Positions 45,201 to 57,300 of a DNA stretch of 64,000 nucleotides are shown here, piece after piece (within the stretch, counting starts at the first letter, position 1; every line of letters begins with the position of its first letter). The stretch is from contig CAMZMU010000089.1 of assembly GCA_947311845.1 (NCBI GenBank), positions 22,376,438 to 22,440,437 on the forward strand, read 5' to 3'. The position numbers and the translations under genes were made by a program. Source of the DNA: Poa pratensis (Eukaryota; Streptophyta; Magnoliopsida; Poales; Poaceae). The notes under the pieces are model-generated. The model did no database searches. It was not told where the DNA came from and saw only the letters and a program-made list of their open reading frames with translations.

Positions 45201-46260
45201 CTAATCTACAGGCTCATCCTTGGGCGCATCAAGCGGGCCTACAAGGCGCTCCGTCTGCCTCTGGACTTGACCAATAACCTGCTTCGCAGCTGCAAGAGTA
45301 CTCGCATAATCTTCCTCCTCGGGCAGGCCACCCATAACCCTCTCCAAGTCCAGATGTGGGCGATGGAGTCGCACATAGGCGAAAGCAACATTGGCCCCTC
45401 CAACAAGCTGGGCGTGGAGAAACTCTTTGATGGCTTTGCCTTCACGGAACCTATCCAACAACGCGGTATACCTTGGGGTTGCTCATTGTGTGGAAATAGA
45501 GCCCGATGCACCCGAGCCAGAGTAGCCCTGCACCCTTCCAGCAGAAGGCCAGCTCGTCAGGTGCGATCCAGCATGACAGCAAGCACTCGAGCCTTTGGTC
45601 GATCAGACCAGAAGTACTGCGAGCCGGACACCGTGCTAGTCATAGCCGCATCTAGACGCTCCTCTACACGGGTTGCCTCGGCTTTCCAGTCTGGGTTTAC
45701 ACCTGCAAATGCAACATAAGGAACCAAACATGAGAAGCAGCCGAAGAAGAAGCAGCCCACGGCCGAAGCCTTTGTCAGGTGCACTTACATTCTAGCTGCC
45801 GACTGATCAGGTCAAGCTCCCCAAGCAAGTAAACTTCTCGTTTAGAAGAAGGAGCAGGCCTAGCCTTCAGTGCGTCCAGTTCGTCCCGTGCTTCCTTCTG
45901 CTCCTTCTCCAGCTTCACAATTCGAGTCTTCATGTACGCCATGACAACTTCATCATTTTTGCTTCGGGCAGCAGGCCGTGGCTGCGCACTTGCAGAAAGA
46001 GAAGCGTCTGATGTACCAGACGACCCAGACTGCCCAAAAGCAAAAAGTCGAACAGCATGAGATCCATGATCACACAAAGTCAAGCAAAAAACACACTCGG
46101 GGGCTAAAACCCCGACAGAGCAGTCACATAGATACAATTGCAAAAGCAGGCTCAAGTTCGATTGCGAAGCACCATCAGTTCTTTACAAGCAAAACAAAAG
46201 GAAGGAGCATAGTACTACGGCCTATGACACCGACTCCGACCTAGACCTAGCTGCATGAGA
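45201..46260 (-). pseudogene. Element A antisense gene, 3' part
   Basis: The minus-strand C-terminal exon (45461-45201) ends with APKDEPVD, matching VKDEPED at the end of the antisense gene in element B. Upstream pieces at 45784-45557, 46155-45775 and about 46260 repeat the exon order of element B (coiled-coil segment with KLEKEQKEARDELDALKARP). The 5' half with the conserved domain is missing because the element is truncated. Confidence 0.7.
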
Positions 46261-46416
46261 ACAACTTCGGCAGCACGCCGCTCTACCGTAGCTATCATCT
46301 TCTCCGCTAGTCGCGCCGCTTCATCATTCACCGAGCTCAGCGAAGGCGTTCTCCCATCGGGTCTCCACAGAAAGTCAGCTACAACCTTCTCGAAGTCACC
46401 CGAGATACCTGTGTCT

Positions 46417-46672
46417 GTGTGGTTGTACAACTTGTGTCTGTATAGTTGTACATCATGTGTCTGTGTAGTTGTACGCCATAGGCGTCTAGAGCTCTGCAGA
46501 GCCGCTGAGGTGAAGCCGTGCCGTAGCACACGGAACGACCAATGCGCGCAACGACAAATACACATAACGACCAATGCACCCCTTTCAAGATATTTATTAA
46601 AATTTATCGAGCCGAAGGCGAGCCGTAATACTAAAACACTTTTGTACTTCCGTCGGACAATCGGAATACGAC
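46417..46672. other. Flank between elements A and B, with 23-24-bp tandem repeat
   Basis: 46419-46490 holds three imperfect units of TGTGTCTGTGTAGTTGTACA. The rest is unassigned and continues after element B at 59887. The last five bases (46668-46672, ACGAC) are the left target duplication of element B. Confidence 0.6.
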
Positions 46673-47161
46673 TGACATGGGTATGCCTATCGGGTACCCT
46701 ACCATGAGGGTACCTGGTGCACGTATCGACTAGGCCCAACTATCAGAGCCTACATGAAGCCCATGAAGGGAGGCCCACGAAGATGGAGTATCCTCCAAGT
46801 TTGGCGAAGCAATAGTCGGTTTAGAGTTTCCTTACTTGTAAATCGAGTCGGTTACGAACACCCGAGACCCAGCCTATTATTTAAGGACTGGGAGGGCCAT
46901 CGAACCAGACAACGAACCACCAGAGCCACAAACCCTAGCGAGATCGACATCTCGCCGGGATCCTTGTAACCATCATATTCACAAAGCAATAACAGACAGG
47001 CAGGACGTAGGGGTGTTACCTCCACACGAGGGCCCTGAACCTGGGTAAAATCTTTGCCCTGCTTGTCAGCCGACGATACTTCCAGCTCTACCACGTTCTC
47101 TCCCCCATATTCATAACCTAGGGACCTTAACCATGGGTCTTGATGAGTCTACCCCTCGTCA
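46673..47161 (+). repeat. 5' LTR of element B (489 bp)
   Basis: Begins TGACATGGG and ends CCTCGTCA. Differs from the 3' LTR only at 46986. Confidence 0.96.
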
Positions 47162-47163
47162 AG

Positions 47164-47181
47164 TGGCGCCGTCTGTGGGAA
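47164..47181 (+). promoter_or_regulatory. Primer-binding site of element B
   Basis: TGGCGCCGTCTGTGGGAA lies 2 bp after the LTR, identical to the site in element A. Confidence 0.85.
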
Positions 47182-49700
47182 AGAATAGCGCTGGACTCGA
47201 AGTTTCGCCGGTCCCAACAGCAAACGGCAAATCGCCGATCACACCAGCAAACGGCAACTCGCCGGCCATGTCAGCAAACAGCAACTCGCCGATCCAGGCG
47301 ACACACGGCGACTCGCCGATCCACTCGAAAAGCGGCAGCCTGCCCGCTTCACCTGCAAAAAGCGCATCTGCTCTTCCAATGAATTTCAATCCGCACTCGC
47401 CAGAGCTTCAGGAGGCGTTTTCCGGCCTTGAATCAGGTTTGAGCTTGACTGTTGGAGCATTCAATTTTTTCGTAAACAATCTTGGCACGCAGGACTCGAC
47501 AGATCCGCAACAACTGGCGCTGGGGCACTCGAGGCTCCGTCGACTGCGCTCGCCCCATCGTCGATTCCTGAAGCCTGCTCGCCCGCAACAACCATGTCGA
47601 CCGGCGAGCTCGACAGGTTCATGATGACGGAACTCCAAGGCGAGGAGCAGAATCAGCATACCACAAGCAACATCGACTTCAACCTACCACTCGACGAGAG
47701 TTTCGACTGCGGGATCTCCCTCGATGACTTCTACGAGCCCGCGATTCATAACGACAACAACGTCGACTCGGAGATCTTCACCAACACCAACCTCGACTCA
47801 GAAATCCATAATGGCTTCGCCAACACCGAGATGAGCATAGGCGATGAGCACATCGACAACGAGATTCGCCTCGAAGATCTACTCGATGAACACACTGGCT
47901 CTGACATGAGCCTCGACGGCGACGTCGAGTCCATGACTGGAATCGACAGCACATACACCTGTCCTCGGGTCACGCCCCATCAGGTCTACGTGGCCTTCAC
48001 CGCAGAATCATCCGCAGACGCAGCCGCTCGCAGGCCTGCACAATTCCCATGCACGGTAACCATGCCGGATGGGGTCACAACCTTGACAATCACGGAGGAG
48101 ATGGCAGCAAAAGCAGATAAAGTCATAAAGGAGTGCACAATGATGCCACCAAATTCCACCCCAGAGGAGATGTTGACCTTCCAGTACTTCAACTGGCAGG
48201 AGTCAATTCGACTGCAAAACTACCGAGCGACGCTCGAGGAGCGCAAAAGGCAAGCCAGCCTCTCGAGTGCCCGAAGAAGGGAGCAATCCCTCGGGTCCAC
48301 ACAGCAACCAACCCCACGACCTAGGTCGCGGTTGGCAAGCCTTCCAGAACATGAAAGGGTAGCAATCACCCGTAACCTGTCGTTCATGACAGAGGACGCT
48401 AACGGAATCCCAGTGCCCAAAACTGCTGCGGGTGCATTATTCTCCGTAGGTGCTTACCTCAAGGCAATGCAACCTCCGGCGAATGACCCTAACGCAGCCC
48501 TGCATCGCCAACAACTCAAATCGCTAGCTCTAGCGGCACAGGCTATACAGCCAGAAGACAAAACTCCAGCAAGGAATCGCGATCGCGACATAGTCGACTC
48601 ACGACACGCAGCACATCATCGCAGTGGTCGCAGCCACCACTCGGATGAAGGAAGGAGAAGCACGCGCCGGCACAGGTCCAGCAGAAGCAGATCTCGAAGA
48701 TCCTATAGCAGCGATTCATACTCTGATCGCGAACCAGAGCCATGCGGAGCATTGTGCTTCACTCGACGCATCCGTGAGACGCGGATGCCCAAACGGTTCA
48801 AGTTGACAGGCGAACAACCCAAGTACAACGGTCGCCAAGAACCTTCTGGGTGGCTAGAAGATTACAGACTCGCCGTGGCATGCCAGCGTGGCACGAACAC
48901 CACGGCGATGCAGTACATACGACTTATGCTCGAAGGAACTGCCCGCGACTGGCTCAAATCGCTCCCTCCATCATCATATGACTCGTGGGACGATTTCCGC
49001 AGAGACTTCATCAAAAACTTCGAGCCTCTGTGTGAGCGCCCGAAGACATTCGAGAATTAAGGACATGCACTCAACGATCAGACGAGTCGTTGAGATCATA
49101 CATACGGCGGTGGACCGAAATACGCAATTCGGTTGGCAAAGTGTCAGAAGACAGGGCCATGGATGCCTTCATACAAGGTCTCGCCAGGAAGGACTTCAAA
49201 GAGGCACTTGGTCGTGAAAAGCCAACCTCCCTGGCTGACCTCATCAAAGTTGCGACTGAGTGGGCAGATGGAGAGGATTCTGTACGCAGATCCCGTGCTT
49301 CCCCAACACGCGACAACTACGAAAGCGGCAGTCGAGCCGCAGAGATTCATACAGAGAAGATCGCAGGCGCAAACGTTCCAACGTCCTTACGACGATAACA
49401 GACCCGAGTTCATGGCGGCTGGATACACACAACCGGGAGGACCAAGATAGAAGCAATCGACGCTCGGATGATCGACGGGACAGTCGAGATCGCGAGCAGC
49501 GGAGCGACAGCTACAAAAGGCAAGAATGGCGCAAACGTAGCGACGCAAAACCCGAGCGGTCATTCGAGGAAAAGATGGACGACTGGTGCAGATTCCACCT
49601 CTTCAAGGGGGACGACGGAAAACTACGCTCCAATCACACCCTAAGGAACTGCAGGGAATTCGACCAAATGGCGACTGACTACATGATACGACTCAAAGGA
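47182..49700 (+). pseudogene. Element B gag, frameshifted
   Basis: The leader (47218-47330) has a minisatellite of about 24 bp encoding Asn/Ser/Pro repeats (GNSP-type). The main frame opens at ATG 47594 and runs 488 codons to TAA 49058-49060. It starts acidic, contains TEDANGIPVPKT and a Ser/Arg tract, and ends in the gag core (GWLEDYRLAVACQRG, AMQYIRLMLEGTARDWL). The rest of gag continues in other frames at about 49053-49330 (SLRSYIRRWTEI, GREKPTSLADLI), then a basic region and WCRFHLFKGDDGK. At least four single-base frame changes occur between 49040 and 49460. The start codon is uncertain because the leader is also open. The protein forms the particle shell and binds RNA. Confidence 0.85.
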
Positions 49701-49860
49701 ATGGCCCAGCACCTGCTCAGCCCACGCCTGCACCCGTACCACAGCCGAACGCTGTGCCCGCTCTCATGGCGCCACAGCCGCCACCCAACCACCACCACAG
49801 CCTGCTCCAGGCGCAAACCTCGCAGGTGCCATACAACCCGTACTACGGGCGGAAGATGAT

Positions 49861-50680
49861 CAATATCCACAGCCCCACGGGCAGATGTACATGATACAAA
49901 AGGGTCGCCCCTCCAACAGGCAGCAAAAGCTAATCACTCGACAGGTGAACATGGCTGTCATGGCACCTCCTGCCGTGCCCGAATTTCTGAAGGGATCGGA
50001 AACCATCATAAGCTTCAGTCGAGAGGATCATCCCCAGCTGTAGTTCGACCAGGGCACGCGGCTCTGGTACTCGACGCGCAAATAGGAGGCTACGCCATGA
50101 CCAAGGTCTTCATGGATGGAGGCAGCGGCATAAACATCATCTTCGCGGACACGCTCCGCAAAATGAACAGGTCAGTCGAAAACCTCCCAAAATCTTCAAA
50201 TACCTTCCACGGTATCGTTCCTGGCAAAGCAATTAGCCCAGAAGGCACCATACAACTCGACGTTACGTTCGGGGACAAAGCCACTTCAGGACAGAGTCGA
50301 TTGAGTTCGAGGTCGTCGACTGGAAATCACAATACCATGCTATTCTTGGTCGCCCGACGTTTGCTCGATTCATGGCGGTGCCACACTATGCGTACCTCAC
50401 GCTGAAGATGCCAGGACCAAAGGGAGTCATCACTGTCCGTGGAAACTTTCAAAGGTCCGATGCTTGCGACCGCGAGTTCAGCAAAATCTCCGAGATGTTC
50501 GGGGTGGAAGAATCACTCGCCGACTTGGCGATTACCAACGACCGCACACTCCTTCCAGAGCATAAGAAGTTGGCAGTCGACAGATCCTTCAATGCTACAA
50601 ATGACACAAGGTCGCATCAGGTGCACCCGACCGATCCGTCCAAGACAGTCAACATATCTTCGAGCCTGCCTATCGCATAG
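49861..50680 (+). pseudogene. Element B protease region
   Basis: The linker GQMYMIQKGRPSNR leads to a retropepsin-like domain with the active-site Asp at 50115-50117 (FMDGGSGINIIF). The frame is interrupted by TAG near 50041 and again by a missing base in the C run at 50281-50282, after which GRPTFARFMAVPHYAY is readable in the next frame. A further in-frame TAG lies at 50678-50680. The enzyme would cleave the polyprotein during particle maturation. Confidence 0.8.
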
Positions 50681-51420
50681 GAAGGCGCGCTCGTCGAATT
50701 CCTCCGTGAGAACTGGGAAATATTTGCGTGGTGTCCAGCCGACATGCCAGGTATTCCCAGGGAATTCGCCGAGCACTCTCTCCAATTGTTTCCAGATGCA
50801 AAGCCAGTCAAGCAAACGATGCGTCGAATCTCCGGCCCAAAGCGAACCGCAGTCGAATCTGAAGTCGACCGGTTACTCGCAGCAGGATTCATTAGGGAAA
50901 TCAAGAAATCACAATGGGTGGCCAACCCCGTACTCGTAGAAAAGAAGCATACAGACATCCTTCGGATGTGCGTGGACTTCACAGCGCTGAACAAGTGCTG
51001 TCCAAAGGATCACTTCCCGCTACCCGATCGACCAGATCGTCGACTCCACCGCCGGATGCGCACGACTCTCCTTTCTGGATGCTTACTCAGGTTATCACCA
51101 GATAAGGATGAAGCAAGAAGACGAAGAAAAAACGGCGTTCATAACCCCACTCGGGGTCTACTGCTACACAACTATGCCCTTTGGGCTCAAAAACGCGGGT
51201 GCAACATACCAGCGCATGATGCAGGACTGCCTCAAAAAGCAAATTGGACGCAACGTCCAGGTCTACGTGATGACATTGTCATTACCACAAGGGAAGAACA
51301 CACACTACTCGACGATTTGAGGGAGACGTTCGCAAACCTCAAACGCTTCCATATCAAGCTCAATCCTAAGAAGTGTACGTTCGGCGTTCCAGCCGGGCAG
51401 CTCTAGGGTACCTAGTCTCT
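50681..51420 (+). pseudogene. Element B reverse transcriptase
   Basis: The frame starting upstream of MPGIPREF (50744) carries the RT N-terminal blocks (VKQTMRRISGPK, GFIREIKKSQWVANPVLV, RMCVDFTALNKCCPKDHFPLP). It then shifts near 51030 to the palm motif region (FLDAYSGYHQI, TTMPFGLKNAGATYQR). At 51261-51270 the catalytic YVDD block is interrupted by an apparent missing G, and the thumb region (LKRFHIKLNPKKC) continues in the other frame to TAG 51404-51406. As assembled the enzyme would be inactive. Confidence 0.85.
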
Positions 51421-52692
51421 GCCGTGGAATCGAAGCAGACCCGGAGAAAATACAGGCCATCCTCACAATGCAAAGGCCTTCAAAGCTTCATGATGTGCAG
51501 AAACTAGCAGGACGAGTAGCAGCGCTCAGTCGATTCATCAGCAAACTGGGTGAAAAGGCTTACCATTCTATCGACTGATGAAGAAGGCGGACAAGTTCGA
51601 GTGGACGCCAGAAGCTGAAGCAGCCTTCACAGATCTCAAGCGGATCCTCACAAGCCCTCCGATCCTCGTCGCACCTAAGGAACGGGAACCACTCTACCTG
51701 TATGTCTCGGCTACAAACAGGGTGGTGAGCACCGTACTGGTAGTCGAACGCATGGAGGAGGGGCACATCCAAAGCATACAACGTCCAGTCTACTACCTGA
51801 GCGAGGTTCTCTCCATATCAAAACAGCGGTACCCGCACTATCAAAAGCTGGCATACGCTGTATTCATGTCCTCAAGGAAGTTGACACACTACTTCACCGA
51901 GCACCCGATCACCGTGGTAAGTAACTCAGCAATCGGTGATATCCTCACAAACCCCAATGCAACGGGTCGAGTCGCAAAATGGCTCATCGAGCTGGCTCCA
52001 AGAGACATCAAGTACGAGCACCCGAAGGCTATCAAAGCACAAGTCCTACCCGACTTCACAACCGAGTGGATAGAGGCCCAATTACCTGGAGCACCAGACG
52101 TGTCCAATTCCTGGACCATGTACTTCGATGGGTCCAAGAAACACGAAGGCGCAGGCGCAGGCGTCATCCTCATATCACCAAAAGGGGACAAGCTACGTTA
52201 TGTTTTGCAGATGGGATTCAAACTACCCTCCAATAACGAGGCTGAATACGAGGCCTGATCCATGGCATGCGGATGGCAAAAGCACTTGGGTGCACTCGAT
52301 TGATGATCTACGGCGACTCCAATCTCGTGGTGCAGCAAACAATGAAGGCCTGCGACGCAATCGCGGACAACATGATCGCTTATCGCGACCTGTACAACAC
52401 ACTGGAGGGCAGCTTCGAGGGCTGCGAGTTGAGGCACATAGGAAGGGAAAGTAACGAAGAAGCAGACATGCTAGCCAATCTTGGCTCAACTGGCGCACAA
52501 ATTCCACCTGGTGTCTTCCTCGAGCGCATCGAACACAGATCTATCAAGGAGAAACGAGAGCCTCCTCCGTCGACTACGCCACCCAAAAGCAAATGCCTAG
52601 CACAGAGGACCCCCCAGTCGAGGTATTTCTCATTGAGCCAACCTGGACTCAACCTTTTCTGGCTTACATACTCCGTGCGAGCTACCAGATGA
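51421..52692 (+). pseudogene. Element B dual RNase H domains
   Basis: 51578-52030 encodes the Ty3-type RNase H (EWTPEAEAAFTDLK, QRYPHYQKLAYAV). 52110-52500 encodes a second, archaeal-type RNase H (MYFDGSKKHEGAGAG, NNEAEYEA, then YGDSNLVVQQ and ESNEEADMLA). The second domain is split at 52254 by an apparent one-base loss in a C run, which creates the TGA at 52256-52258. A second RNase H before integrase is a known marker of the Tat lineage. Confidence 0.87.
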
Positions 52693-52711
52693 CATAACCG
52701 AGTCCCGACGC

Positions 52712-53875
52712 GTGACTCGAAGATCAAAAGCATACACCGTTATCAACGGCGAGTTATACAAGCGCAGCATATCAGGTATGTTCCAAAGATGCATCGCATT
52801 CGAAGATGGCCAAGCCATACTTCGAGACATTCATGCAGGTACCTGTGGGCATCACGCCAGCAGTCGATCACTCGTAGCCAAAGCCTTTCGCGCAGGGTTT
52901 TACTGGCCTACAGCACTCAAAGACGCGGAGGACATAGTCAAAAGGTGCGTCGGCTGCCAGAAATTCGCAACAAGGCCGCACGCACCCGCATCGGCGTTGA
53001 AGACTATACCGCTGGCCTGGCCTTTCGCCCAATGGGGGCTCGATATGGTTGGGCCACTCAAAAAATCATCGCATGGCGGGCATACTCACCTACTGGTGGC
53101 AGTCGACAAGTTCACAAAGTGGATCGAGGCGGTCCCCATCACAAATTCGACTGCTACTACGGCAGTCAACTTCATAAAGAGCATCATCTACCGCTTCGGT
53201 GTCCCAAACAGTATCATCACTGATAACGGCACAAACTTCACGGCTGAGGAGTTCAAAACCTTCTGCAAAGAGCAGGACATTACGCTCAACTACGCATCCG
53301 TGGCACATCCACAATCCAATGGCCAAGTCGAAAAGGCCAACGGACTTGTGACGAGTGGGATCAAGAAGCGCCTCCTGGTGCCACTCAAAAGAGCTGCGGG
53401 TGCTTGGGTCGAAGAACTACCATCTGTGCTATGGAGCCTACGCACAACTCCCAACACTTCTACGCAGTTCACCCCATTCTTCATGGTCTATGGTGCAGAG
53501 GCAATTCTGCCATCAGATGTAAGGTTCAATGCGCCACGAGTTGAAGCATACAATGAAGAAGACGCGGAAGAAGCACTCGAAGACGCAGTCGACTACTCGA
53601 TGAGCGCGAGACACGGCCTTGGCCCGCACAGCTGTTTACCAGCAGATCTCCGCAACTACCATAGCCGTCGACTGCGAACCAGGTCCTTCGTCGTTGGTGA
53701 CCTGGTTCTTCGACTGAAGCAAAAGAAGGTGCACAAGCTCGCTTCCCCATGGGAGGGTCCCTTCATCATCACGGAGGTCCTTGGTGGAGGCGCATATCGA
53801 CTGAAGCACGCGAAGACAGGCGAACTCTCTCATAATCCTTGGAACGTTGCGCATCTGCGCCGTTTCTACGCATAA
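52712..53875 (+). CDS. Element B integrase
   Basis: The 387-codon frame contains the HHCC zinc finger (His 41 and 47, Cys 79 and 82) and the catalytic core with Asp 111 (WGLDMVG), Asp 171 (DNGTNF) and Glu 207 (NGQVEKAN), i.e. DD35E spacing. The C-terminal module LVLRLKQKKVHKLASPWEGPF follows, ending FYA-TAA like element A. Near 53600-53640 about 20 residues are out of register with element A because of compensating one-base changes (one G lost near 53604). Integrase inserts the cDNA and gave the 5-bp duplication seen here. Confidence 0.93.
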   Translation: MTRRSKAYTVINGELYKRSISGMFQRCIAFEDGQAILRDIHAGTCGHHASSRSLVAKAFRAGFYWPTALKDAEDIVKRCVGCQKFATRPHAPASALKTIPLAWPFAQWGLDMVGPLKKSSHGGHTHLLVAVDKFTKWIEAVPITNSTATTAVNFIKSIIYRFGVPNSIITDNGTNFTAEEFKTFCKEQDITLNYASVAHPQSNGQVEKANGLVTSGIKKRLLVPLKRAAGAWVEELPSVLWSLRTTPNTSTQFTPFFMVYGAEAILPSDVRFNAPRVEAYNEEDAEEALEDAVDYSMSARHGLGPHSCLPADLRNYHSRRLRTRSFVVGDLVLRLKQKKVHKLASPWEGPFIITEVLGGGAYRLKHAKTGELSHNPWNVAHLRRFYA

Positions 53876-54386
53876 AGTGCTCACAATGTAATAGGCTATA
53901 TGTCGGATGGCTGCAGGTTTCAGACGCGCTCTTTTCCTTACCAGGGTACCTAAGGGGACTGGAAGGTTTTTAATGAGGCGGCCTGCAGCCTAACATTCAA
54001 AAGAGGAATAAAATCAATGTTCCTTCGACTTCTTTGTACTACTACCCGCATAATTCATACCTTAACCGCACCCGAAACCCTCGGGGGCTGTGTTATTGAT
54101 CAAATGAGCTCTCGCTCTTGCAGAAACACAATGCCTTAGCCGCACCCGAATGCTCGGGGGCTGCGTAACAAGGATCCAAACAAAAACACAAAAACTCTGC
54201 AGCCGCACTCGAATACTCGGGGGCTGCACAGTCATTGGTTCACAACCAACACATATTTCACAAACCCCGCTCGACTGACTCGGGGGCTCGACAAAAAATC
54301 AAAGTATACAAACTATACAATATACAAAGAGTCAAAAATTACACTCGGGGGCTGCCCCTATACAAAAATTGCACTCGCAAACTATT
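53876..54386. repeat. Element B spacer with repeated polypurine-like motifs
   Basis: Non-coding. CTCGGGGGCT occurs exactly at 54080, 54153, 54216, 54279 and 54344, spaced 63-73 bp apart. Most copies are preceded by CCGCAC(C/T)CGAA. Confidence 0.85.
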
Positions 54387-57300
54387 CTAATCCTCAGGCT
54401 CGTCCTTTACGGGCAGCTCGGGACCGCAAAGCTGTTCGCGAGTGCACTCGATTAGTGTCTCCGCAGCTTGGATCGTGTCATCCAGGTCTTTTTGTTCGAG
54501 AACCTCTCCGGCTGCAGGTGTCCGCAACACCAACCTTGGTTTTCGACTACGCATATACGCCATTGCAGCGTTGGCTCCAATCACAAGTCTCTGAGACAGC
54601 AACTCTCGAATGGGATTTGTTTGGCGGAAGATGTTCAACAAGCACGAATCCCTTGTGGTTGTGGCCCCGAAGGAAAAAGAGTCTCGTTCAGGCGAATAAA
54701 CGCTGCCCGGCATAACTCCAGCAGTTCAGCACTTCGCCAGACGCGATCCTTCAGGGTGGCGAGTATGCGGGCATGGTACCTATCAAGCCAAAAGTGTTGA
54801 CGCCCAGTCGTAGGGTCGTCAACCACGCTATCCAGACGCCCTTCCACGCGAATCTTTTCAGCCTGGAAGTTGTCGACAAAGCCTACAAACACGGGCGCAC
54901 CAGTCAGATCAAAAGGAAAAGCTACGCAAAAAGCTTGTAAACAGAGCAAGACTCGAACTTACACTCGAGTTGCCTGTTCACAAGATCCATCTCCCCGAGC
55001 ACATATTCCTCGCGTTGGGTGGCCAACGCGGGTCTGCCCTCAATCGATTCAGCTCAGCCTGGGCGTCCTTCAGATCTTGCTCCATTCTCACAAATTTGGC
55101 CTTCATATACTCCATCACCTTGGCATCATTTACCACCTGACCCTGGGATCGGGTGGTGATTGGAGCCTGCGAGGAACTAGTCGCAGTAGCAGGTTCTCGT
55201 GACTGTTCAAAGAGCATAATCACAAACACAAAGTTTGTGTCAGAAGCTAAAACTCATGTCATAAGCATACAACTCTTCGAGTGAAAGACATTAGCAAAAG
55301 ACGTTTGCATAAACAAGGTAGCACAAACAAAGCGCAGACTCGCGCAGTTCAGAAGGTATCATTACAAGGCATAAAAAAGCAAAAGGGTACAGCTACCCTA
55401 AACCTAAGATTCGATTTCCTAAGCAGACGATTGGCAGTCTCGAGTGCCCGGCGCTCCATGGTGTTCATAAAAACTTCGGCCAGTCGCGCGGCGGCTCCGC
55501 TCACCCCCTTCAGGAAATGGGCTTCCCATCTGGCTTCTGAGGGAACGCAGACAGTGCTGCCTCATAGTCGCAATCTATCCCATGTCCCATAAGAAGCTTG
55601 ATGGTGGACTCGGATCCGCGTACCGTGTTGGCGCGAGCGAAACCCGCCATGGTGGACGTCCCGGGGCCAAACACGTGGCGAAGTCATCCACCGTCGACGG
55701 CACTACGCCAGTCGGGAACACCACTTGGTATACAGCGCCAAGTGTGCTCGTCGATTTGGCGAGTGCTTCTTTCGCCTGGTTGCATAGAGCGCCTAAGCCG
55801 CCCACAGCCTGTTCCAGCGAAAGATCGTCACTCGCCACGTCCGCAGAGGCCGGTGCGCCAACAGCTTCTGCACAATTCAAAACAGGCAAAGTCATTTTAC
55901 GACACTCGACAAGTTATATCGTCATATCAAAAGGAGAAAAGATTACTCACCTCCCATGACCTGCGCGAGTGCCGCGAGCTGGTCAGCATATCTCGCTCGC
56001 GTGCAGCGGCTGAGTTGGTGGCGGCAGCCAGCTCTTTCTTCGACTCTTCGCGCTGCGCGGCGAGTGCGTCTTCCAGCTCCTTCTTCTCGCCTGGCCCAGC
56101 AAAATCACGTGCATTCAATACTCGACAAAATCAAGCATTGCAAAAAGAAGTTCGGCAAAACAAAAGCAAAAAGGAAACTCACGACTGAGCCGCTCTAGCT
56201 CGGCGCGCATGGTGTCCCTCTCCTGCTCCACCTGGACATAAGCCTTGGCGGAATCTGCCAAGGTGTGGTAGAAGGGCTGCGAGCACACGAATTCAGCAAA
56301 AATTCAAACTCTCACAGACCTACAACTAAACGGGTCAAGCAAAAAACTACTCACGTGGTTCATCCACGGCTCAGGAGCCGCGACTGATGTCCCGACATCT
56401 GGAGTTGCCGCCTTGGCTGTCTCAACGACAGCGTCAGTGGCCATTGGCTGGGCAGCCTCGTTTCCAGTCGGTGCAGAATTCGAGTGCTCCAGGGTTGGAA
56501 CATTTCGACTGGAGGAGTCCCAGGCTGATTGTTTTCAGCGCTGTGGGCAACACAACAAAGCAAAAAGACGGTCAGCACAAATATGTGACAGCACAAAATT
56601 TCATACTCAAAAACACATACCTGTGTCCTCATCTTCCTCATCTTCGGAGTCGCCAAAAATTGGTCCCCAAAGGCTGGGGTACCACTCGACTGAAGAGGAA
56701 GAGTTGAGCTTGTTGAGCACGCACGCAAAGGAGCGGCTTGGAAAACAGGTGGTGAACCTGATTCCTCGTCATCCTCCAAGCCCTGCTCCTTCGCGGGTGA
56801 ACTTGCAGCAGAAGGCGCCTTCTTGGCCAGTCGACGCCGCTTCGGTGGCGCGGTATCGACTTCTTGGTCAGAGGTGGCCTTGTCTTCAGATTGGACCTCT
56901 TCTGCTGCTTCCTCCTCGACCTCCTCCACATGTGAAGTGGTGGCAGAAGGGATGGGCGACTGATCCCCTTTCGGGTCCACCACCTGTGCCTGTGTTTCTT
57001 CAGTCTCGCCATTTTCAGGCAGAGGAGGAAGGGAGGCAGCAGTCGAGTGACCCTGCATAGCATACATCACAAATTGCAAAGTCAGAATCAAAAAACACAT
57101 ATCGTAGAAACTACGAGTGGCAAACTATTAAACTACAGACATACCTCAAGCAAAGGGTTTTCCGTCCCGTATGGCGTAACGGGACAATCGATGTTGCAAG
57201 GGTCGGCTGTCGTCAGGCTGGTGATGTGGCGCACGTGCGTCACAAGCTCGTTCCTTGACAGTTCCTCTGGGCTCATCCGAGTGGAGTCACTCGCGCCCTC

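Larger units (their letters stand above)
39959..46416 (+). mobile_element. Ty3/Gypsy Tat-lineage element A, 3'-truncated and internally deleted
   Basis: It starts with a 478-bp LTR, then a primer-binding site, a broken gag, a protease-integrase fusion, a minisatellite spacer and an antisense-gene fragment. No 3' LTR is found before the 46417-46672 flank or after element B, so the 3' end is lost. It is the same family as element B, from which its LTR is clearly diverged. The right limit is approximate. Confidence 0.85.

Noticed and set aside
46754..46969. 71-codon frame repeated exactly at 59474-59689
   Set aside because: It lies within the two LTRs of element B; it is a repeat, not a gene.
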